From Echinarachnius parma (taxonomy: Eukaryota > Echinodermata > Echinoidea > Clypeasteroida > Echinarachniidae), in assembly GCA_037951105.1 (NCBI GenBank), contig JBAMJV010010616.1, positions 1 through 64,000 of the forward strand: a DNA stretch of 64,000 nt, written 5' to 3'. Positions within the stretch are counted from its first letter, which is position 1, and each line of letters starts with the position of its first letter. Shown here one piece after another: positions 48,901-57,900 of this stretch. The notes beneath the pieces are model-generated. The model made no database searches. It saw nothing but the letters and a program-made list of their open reading frames with translations, and was not told where the DNA came from. The translations under genes were made by a program, and so were the position numbers.

Positions 48901-51900
48901 AATTTATTTAGTCCATATGCCTATTCAATACCGATGACCAGCAAACATCTCCAAGGAGACTGTGGATGTCGGGATTCATACCCTTTATGTCAGATAGGAC
49001 ATTCGTCAAAAAGCATACAACTTTTGTTCTGCAATCTTCATTATAATTGGAAGGAGATTGAGTCTTAAAACAGAGGAGGAAACAAACATCACGATAAGGG
49101 TGACATGTTATTTAAACCATGGACCCTAAACAGAGTACTTAGTTTAAGTGCATGGCTTCGCCAGCTTTATTGGCTCACTTTTGTTCTTTCGTGTCGAAGT
49201 GTACATAGCTGGAAACTGGAATGGACAAGGTCTCTTCAGGAATAATGGCGTCTTCGATTGTTTGATGCCACTACGTCCAAATACAACAAGGAAGCTTGGA
49301 AGGTGGATACAGGGTCGGTCGCCAGATGACCTTTCTTTCCATATTTATGACCCGCCAGTCTCTATTGTTATTCACAGAAGCATGTTGGAAGCTTGGTGTC
49401 AGAATGATTATTCCCCTTTTTCAGGGGGTTTGTGTCCCAGAGATGAATCAACGTATATCGATGCCCTCGGACGTCTTATAATCAATCGCTACTAAACATG
49501 TATAAGTGAATTTCTGACATGCACAATCGTTCGTATACCGATATGGGCAATAACACGTTGTTCGTCTTCTTTAATCAAATGCGTGGCATGGAGAGTTGGG
49601 TCTACTTTCACGGACCCCTGCGTTCCTGGGTTATTACACCTACGTTTGAACCAGACATCTAAAATTACAAACGGGTCTCGGTATACGTCTGATAGGTGCT
49701 TGACTGCGAGCACGGGAGCCGAGTGCGATCCTAAATCGATTCCCCCAGTACAGCACTTGTGTCCTTCAGCAAGGCACGTTATCCATATTGCTGCTCCCTA
49801 CCCAGGTGCAATATGAGTACTTGACATGAATGAGGGTGTGTAAAGCATGAGTGCACTATAAAGTAGCACCTGCTGCAATGCTCCCCAGGGAATGGAGATA
49901 GTGTACAAGTGCGGATGGGTATCAGATGGCTGTGGCAAAAAGTTATATTAATTACAGGTCCCTATTGGGGACAAAAGCAAAAGCACCGAAGAGACTAACC
50001 TGTCGGTAACTTGAATAAGATTACCGAAGGAAGAAAGAAAACAAAAACATGATCCTAAGGCACCTGTTATTGATAGTTGTCCGATATCATGGGATCTTCT
50101 TACTCATTCTAAAACTCATAATAATCTGCAGACAGATACAACACGATCTGCAATAATAATCGCCCGTTTGGAATACCCGACCGTGGCCTAAGTTTGTCGC
50201 CCGCTCATCCTTTTTCCAGCGAAAACGGATTAATTAGTACGCCAGTTTCGGGCGATGCTGGGATGCGGCGGACCTTTTGCCATGTTTGCGACTTGCTCTT
50301 TCGGGTATGATCGGCCTCTCCTTGAGCGATCAGACTAGCAGGCAATCTAAATCAGCCTGTCAGCAGTGGACTGAGCAGATCAGTCCACTCTCGCATTCTA
50401 TAGCAACTAGTGTTGAAAACATTTCTAACTAAGTAAGAAACTTTCCTTAGGTAAAGTTACTATCGGTTCATACAGATTTTATTTTTTCTGTTGTTCTTCA
50501 CATCACATCGATGGTCGTGCAGTGGGACGACATCCCCTTGTAGTAATTGGTACTAGTGGACGGAATATTCAGTCATAGCCTCACAAACCTTCGTACAGAA
50601 ACGATTCGGGCGACTCTATTTAATTGAGTTTAAATATATATTCTTGACCAACTACTACGTAAACCGAATATGTTACCTTCACAATTTACAGAAATTGGTA
50701 TCTCATATACTTGTACGGGCTTACAGGTCACAGACTTTGTCGTGTTTCTTCATGTTCAATAAATGACAGTAAGGCGACATTCTTCGATGATTTGTTAAAG
50801 ACGACGTCAACTATAAGTAGTATAAGTACCGTCCGGAAGATAAGACCATGGAATTAGGAGGTTTTGATAATACAATACATTTAATAGAGAACTTGTGTGT
50901 TATCCACTCCTTTTAGGATGTGTACCGCTGGCCCAGTTCCGCGAGATGAACAATAATTGTTACTTGGATTCTGCTAATAGAATAGCAGCAACACAACCAT
51001 GAGACAAGATGAAGAAGTCCTCTCTTCATTGTTCGTCATTTTGACCAAATACATTTGGCCAGCTCTAATCACCATACTATTATTGCAACCATATTGAAAT
51101 CATCCATGTGACATCATTGAATAAACTTGACATGTATACCACGGTGAAAGTCTCAAGAGTAGAAAAATAACAAACAGAATTCTTCGTTTTACGAATCTGG
51201 GATATGTATTCTATATTTTAAGCAGTCGTACGGCAAATCCCTGACCACGCCAATCAGTCAATCTGATATGCCTGACCTATAGTACAGCATAGTTCTTGTG
51301 ATTATTGGCATGCATAGTATAACCTGCATGTTTGTTCAGCGGTGAAATTGAAGTTGCCTAAATTAGCTAACAGTTTTCAATCCACCATACTCCGGTCAAG
51401 GAGCGAGGGTCGCATAGAGATCAGTAATTAGCACCGCTATAATAGCTAACATGGAGGCTTGTGAATCAGAAAAGAAAAAAACAAAAAAAACAAAAAAAAC
51501 AAACAAACAAAAACAAAACAAAACAAACACGGTCACATCGACCGATTATCCTTTTTTAAGGTGTAAAATCAATGTCACTCCACGAAGTGGAGGATTTAAG
51601 CCACACATTGTCAGGCAGGCTCTAAGATTGTATTTTCGTTCATATAGGACAATAATCTTGCAACCTATGTATTTTGCCTTGCAAAAGGCGGACAGTATCT
51701 TAAGTTTAGAAACGTGAACATAATCAAGAAAGGACATATGTATATTCATAATAACTTTCTTTACCTTTCGCCAACGTCTATCGAGGTCAAAGAGATTGAC
51801 TCGCTCCAATTTCTATTGCGATTATTTGTGGACAACAGGAAGAAGAAAAGCAAACAGACGAATTTAGGGGGATCATTGTACCTCTGATGATAGTAGTTCA

Positions 51901-54900
51901 ATCATCGTAATGAACTATTCTGTGACATGCTTTCTGCTCATGTCAAGGCCTATAGCTATAGTATATTTCGGGTCAACTTCTGTATCTTACTTTGAACATG
52001 CTAACCCTCTGAATGCTTGTACGAGTGTTATGTAATAGAATTATTAAATTATGCAAATAATATGAAGTATAATTTGAATTCTATTAATATTAATGAAGTA
52101 CAAGTAGAAGAGGGTCCCACCCTGTGACACTTTGGTGTAACCCACCCATTATACACGGGCACAGAAGTTGACATGATTGGCAAAATATGATTTTGCAATG
52201 TCCTATATCTATATTATAAAATAGTGTTTGGACTTGGTGGTATGTTTCAGCGCATTTTGGATATTTGAGATGGAAGGTGCGCTATATTATCATCATTGTT
52301 ATTATCACTGATGGTACAGTGAGACTACATAAATATTTGTTTGAATTATTCGCTTAAACCTGTGAAAAGATGAATACCTATTGAGAACGTGCCCCTTTAT
52401 AGGCGCGATAGCGAAGTAGCGAACTCCAGTCGTTGGAATTTTAACTACTTTGAATACCTTTTGTGATAATGCACTGTCCGAAACACTCGGAAATGCTAAC
52501 CCTCTTCTACTTGTACTTCATTAATATTAATAGAATTCAAATTATACTTCATATTATTTGCATAATTTAATAATTATAATGCAAATTATGGGCATTGTCT
52601 TCGCGGGCGTGCCCGCGGCTTGTCATGCGTGGCAGAGGGGGCCGATGCGCTGTGCAAATTGCATAGAGCACGTGCTCTTTCGGTCGTGCGACCAAGTCGT
52701 GGGTGCGTCGGCGGGGAAAATCTATGCATGAATCAGTTGGTAGCTCGTGCAATGTGCATACCGCTTGTATAGTAAACAATGTCGGTTAATTAGGGTAACC
52801 ATTGTTATTTTTCAACACCTGATGGCTACCCTGCAAGTGTTTTCACGATCGCATAAATTTATGTATGAATTAGTTTGTAGCTTGACCAATGTGCATACCG
52901 CTTGCAATGAACAATGTCGGGTTTTTCGCCGTGACTTCACGCCTCACGGTAATGTAGCCTACATTGTCTAGACAGGTGAGGATTTCTATAATTGTGTTGG
53001 TAGATCTATATTTGGTTCTAGCATAGTATATTGTTATTATAATGTGAACTATGTAGTCAATTAAGGTAACTATTGTTATTTGTTAACACTAGGCATTTGG
53101 CTTGCCGACGGGGGTCGTGAGTCGTGTGCATGCTGTCTGCACACATGGCTATTGTAGCCTACATGAGCAATTTCAAGTCAAATTCTGGGGTTTGGAATGT
53201 GGGTTATCTTTTTTTTTTCTTTGGTAAAAAAAGGATTATCTTGATTAGTCTCTGCTACGGGCGCGCAGCTTCGGGGTGGTATTTAATACTATGGAGGTTA
53301 ACTCGCATACTTTGTTAGGAAAGTGTGAACGGGTTCGGAGTGGGTTATATTAGGCTATCTACTCAATTGTATTGATGAGTTTGACCTATTCAGTATCAAA
53401 CTATGTAGAATAATTGATTCTTGCTTTTGAAATTCATTGTAATGGGTTTCAGAGGTGGGGGCTTAGCAATCTGGAAATAAATGGTTATTGGAATGTACGG
53501 GGTATGTTTGGGTCGAGTGGTTTGTAAATAGTTGATGTGCGCACTGGTACGGATGGGCAGGGGATGACATGCGTTTGGTTTGCCTGGCCACTTTAATGCT
53601 AGTACACGTTCTGGTTCACTAATTTATAAAGGTGTATATTATTTTATTTGAATTAGTTTATTTGCGTAGGAATTCACGGCACAGCTTCATTAGGGCACGT
53701 TCTGGGTCACTAAATTCATGTAAATGTTGTTCGTTTTTTTTTTTTTTTTTTTTTTAAATTGGTATTGGTCCTTTTTTAAGGGACTATAGTATGTTAGCGT
53801 AGGAATTTATGGTAGAGGTTCATTCATGGGTGGGCTATATAATTTATGTTAGTGCCCGAGTGTACGTTCTGTTCATTAAATTTATGTAAATGTTGTTTAT
53901 TCTGTTAGTCCTTTTTTTTTTTTTTAAGGGTCTATAGTATTGTCGCGTAGGAATTCATGGCACGGAATCCATACAGTGTTTAAAGTATAATACTGTAGTA
54001 TGACATGGGACTAGTGGACATTATTTGTAAATAACTCATGCATGGGCTGCGTCGGGGAAGACAGGGTGGGCAATTCTTTCTTCTTTTTTTTTAAGCTGAA
54101 AAAAAAGGGGGAGGAGGAGGAGGAGGAGCTGCGAGATAGCAGTCTGTTTTTGGTTTATTTTTTTTACTTGATCGTCATGTCGTATGGTGGGTTATATTTG
54201 TTATATGGTTGGGTTGGGAAGGGTGTGTGTGTGTTGTGTACGGGTTGGGGTCTGCTCACAATCAATATGTTTGTTGATACGTTAGTTAGGTTTCGTTATA
54301 GTTATTTTTTTGGTATAAACATGCTCACGGGGGAAACAGATTATGAGGTCAATTTAAAGACTTTGTATACATGTAAAATAAAATGGTGAATTTTTCTTGG
54401 ATTACTTTAAATGTTAGAGGGTTACGGAATAAGGATAAAAGAACACGCATTTTTGAATGGTGTAAATGTAAAGGAAGTGATATTTCTTTTTTACAGGAAA
54501 CATATAGTACTATAGAAGTAGAAGAACAGTGGAAAAAGGAATGCGGCGGGCCAATGTTCTTTAGCCATGGGTCAAACCACAGTAGAGGTGTTCTTATTTT
54601 ATTTTCTCCTCTTTTAGATTCTAAACGGGATGCAGTTGTAATAGATGAAGAAGGGAGGTACATTATATTTAAAGGGGAAATACAAGGGGTTAAATTTTTG
54701 TTGGGAAATGTGTATTTCCCTACAAGAGATAAAGTACAATTACAGATTGATTTTTTGAATAAGGTAGACAAAGGTATTTGTGAAGTTTTTGATAAGGATT
54801 ATTCAGTAATATTAGGGGGAGATTTTAATACTGTAATGGAAGGGGGCATGGATTATGAAGGGCCAAACACAGTATTAAAATCTAGGTTTATTGAGGTATT

Positions 54901-57900
54901 AATAAGATTTTTGAATAAATATGATTTAGAAGATATATGGAGGAAAAGGAATCCTAATGCTAGACAGTTTACTTTTAGACAAAGGTCGCCCTTAGTCCAA
55001 AGTCGTTTAGATTATTGGTTTATTTCATGTAGTTTAGACAAATTAGTAAATAATTGTGAAATTTTGGTATCGATAACACCGGATCATTCGGGTATTAAAT
55101 TGCAATTTCAGCATATAGTGGATAAGTTTGTTTTTGGAAAATCGTATTGGAAATGTAATAATAGTTTATGTATGGATAAATATTTTGTTGAGGGGATGCA
55201 TGACCTAGGATTTCGAATAAATTAGTATTTCGGGATTTTTAAAAAATGAAAATGAGGGAATACGCCATGAAATATTCACGTGAAAAGGCGAAATTAAGGA
55301 AACTTGAAATAGAGACGTTGAAGACTGATATTAAGGATTTAGAAAATCAGTTAGTCGAAGGCGCAACTAGATTTGTTATTGATAGTATTAAATTGAAAAA
55401 AGAAAAGTTGAATAAATTGTATGATTTTTCTAGACAGGGCATTAAAGTTCGTTCTAGAGCAGCTTGGTTTGAAGAAGGGGAGAATAATATTCAGTATTTT
55501 GAACAATTGTTAAAAGTAAATAAGAGGAAAAGTGTCATTAGAGAAGTGTATAAGGAAAATGGAGACATTACTAGAGATAAAAATGACATTTTAAAATAGA
55601 TAAAGAAATGTTATGAAAAATTATATTCTTTGAGGAATAATAGTGGTCAAAATAATGGTTTATTTTTTGATGATATTTTAAAGTTAAGTGAACAGAATAA
55701 AGAATTATGTGAAGGTAAAATGACGAAAGATGAGTGTTTTAAAGTTTTGAAAGAAATGAAATGGAATAAATCCCCTGGAAATGATGGTTTTACGGTGGAA
55801 TTTTATGAAACATTTTGGCCCATATTAGGGGATTTGTTGGTAGAAGTATTGAATGAAACATTTGTAAGGGGGGAATTGACGGTATCTCAAAAACAAGGGA
55901 CTATAACATTGATAGAGAAAGAGGGAAAAGATGCGACGCATATTAAAAATTATAGACCCATTACGCTGTTAAATGTAGATTACAAAATATTATCGAAGGT
56001 TTTAGCAACTAGGATTAAAAAGGTTTTAATTGAAATAATTCATTATGATCAGGTGGGATATATAAAAGACAGGAATATTGGGGAAGCGGTTCGATTAATA
56101 GAGGATGTATTATTTTATTCTAAACATTTGGAGCAAGGACAGGGGTTTCTGGTTGCGGTAGATTTTTAAAAAGCTTTTGACTGTATCCCATCAATATTTA
56201 TTGAAAGTGTTAAAATTGTTTGGTTTTGGTGATTCATTTTGTTCTTGGGTGAAAATATTATATAATGGTATAAGTAGTTGTATTATGAATGGGGGGAATT
56301 CTACTGGTTATTTTAATATAGAAAGGGGGGTCAGACAAGGTGATCCATTGTCGCCATATTTGTTTTTGGTTGCAATAGAATTATTGGCACATGAAGTAAG
56401 GAGGGACAAAATAATTAAAGGGATACATTTTGGGGACCAGGAAATAAGACAAATATTGTATGCAGATGATATGACAATTTTTTTGAAAGATATAGACTCT
56501 ATAAGAAGGTTGCAATATATATTTGAAGAATTTGAAAAAGTAAGTTGCTTGAAAGTTAATAAGGAAAAGACACATTTTATGTATATGGGTGAGGAAACTG
56601 GGAAACCAGATGGGCCTTTATTTGGAAAATTTGTTAAGGAAGTAAAAATTGTAGGTGTTAATTTTTCGGTCGATTTTAGATTAAAAGACGATCTAAACTA
56701 TAAAGAAATATTAAGCAAAATTAAAAAGCTTTTAGGTTGGTGGAAACAACGGGATTTGACTATTATGGGTAAAATTTATTTATTGAAAACGTATGCATTA
56801 ACAAAGTTGAATTATGTTTCATCTCTCCTTGTTGTTCCCTTATGGGTTTATATAGAAGTGGAGAAAATATCGTTTGATTTTATATGGGGAGGAAAAGATC
56901 GTATAAAAAGAAAAATTATGTATCAAAATTATTATTATGGTGGAGTAAAAATGATTAATTTTGAATTATTTGTTAGAACGCAGCGGATAATGTGGGTGAA
57001 ACGATTATTATATGGAGAAAGAAATTTGGGATGGAAGTTATTTTTTGATTATTACTTAAGTTCAGTGGGAGGAAGGCTAATTTTTGTATGTGATTATGAA
57101 ATGCAAAAGATGAAGTTTAGTTTGAAGATTCCACCTTATTATTTGGAAATGTTGAAAGCTTGGAAAGAGAATGATAATTTAAGGCATGCTAATGGTTGTA
57201 TGAATCCAATTATTTTTAATAATAGGAACATATGTATTAAACAAAATAAGATGGTATTTGATAAAGAGTTATTCGAACGAGGGATCGTTATTTTGAATCA
57301 TATTATTGATAATGGACAAGTTAAACCCGTTGCATATTTTTCAAACCATGGTATGACAGGTGAGAATTTGCTTACAATAATTGATATATATCATGCGATT
57401 CCGAGCGATTGGAAAAATGAGCTAGGTTTGATACAATTTTGTGAGGTAGATTTAATTAATTATAATATAAACTTACATATTTTGGAAAAACATTAAGTTT
57501 TAAGGATGTACCATCAAGAAAAATATATGATTACTTTATTCGAGAACTGCAAAAGTTATATGATTTACAAATAAGGGATGGACAAAATAATTATAATTAT
57601 ATAGATAAAGAACTAAGTGAATGTTTTTTTTAGACCACGAATAACATTAATGATAGGGAAGCAGAGAGAGTTTCAATTTAAGTTGCTGCATGGGGCAATT
57701 TATACTAAAGAACATTTATTTAGATTTGGATTTGTTGAAGATAATTTATGTTCGTACTGTAAACAGGAAAAGGAAACATATTCACATATATTTTTGTTTT
57801 GTTTAAATGTAAAATGGATATGGCAAGCTTTGATACAACGTTATGAGTTAGGTGAATTGAAGGACTTAATTTGGCGAGATATATTTGTTGGATTGTCGGG

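Larger units (their letters stand above)
47498..52575 (+). mobile_element. DIRS-like element, ~5.08 kb, with inverted terminal repeats and internal complementary region
   Basis: 140-bp inverted terminal repeats lie at 47526-47665 and 52366-52505. Beyond them the two ends carry different extensions: left 47498-47525 and right 52506-52575. An internal region at 52000-52114 is the exact reverse complement of the right end (52500-52575) joined to the left end (47498-47536), as in DIRS circle-junction/internal complementary regions. ATT sits at both outer boundaries and at the internal junction. A short frame ([14 protein letters not shown]) starts 25 bp after the left repeat, where gag would start, but stops at once. 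I recognise no RT, RNase H or tyrosine recombinase, so this copy is decayed or non-autonomous. Confidence 0.82.
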
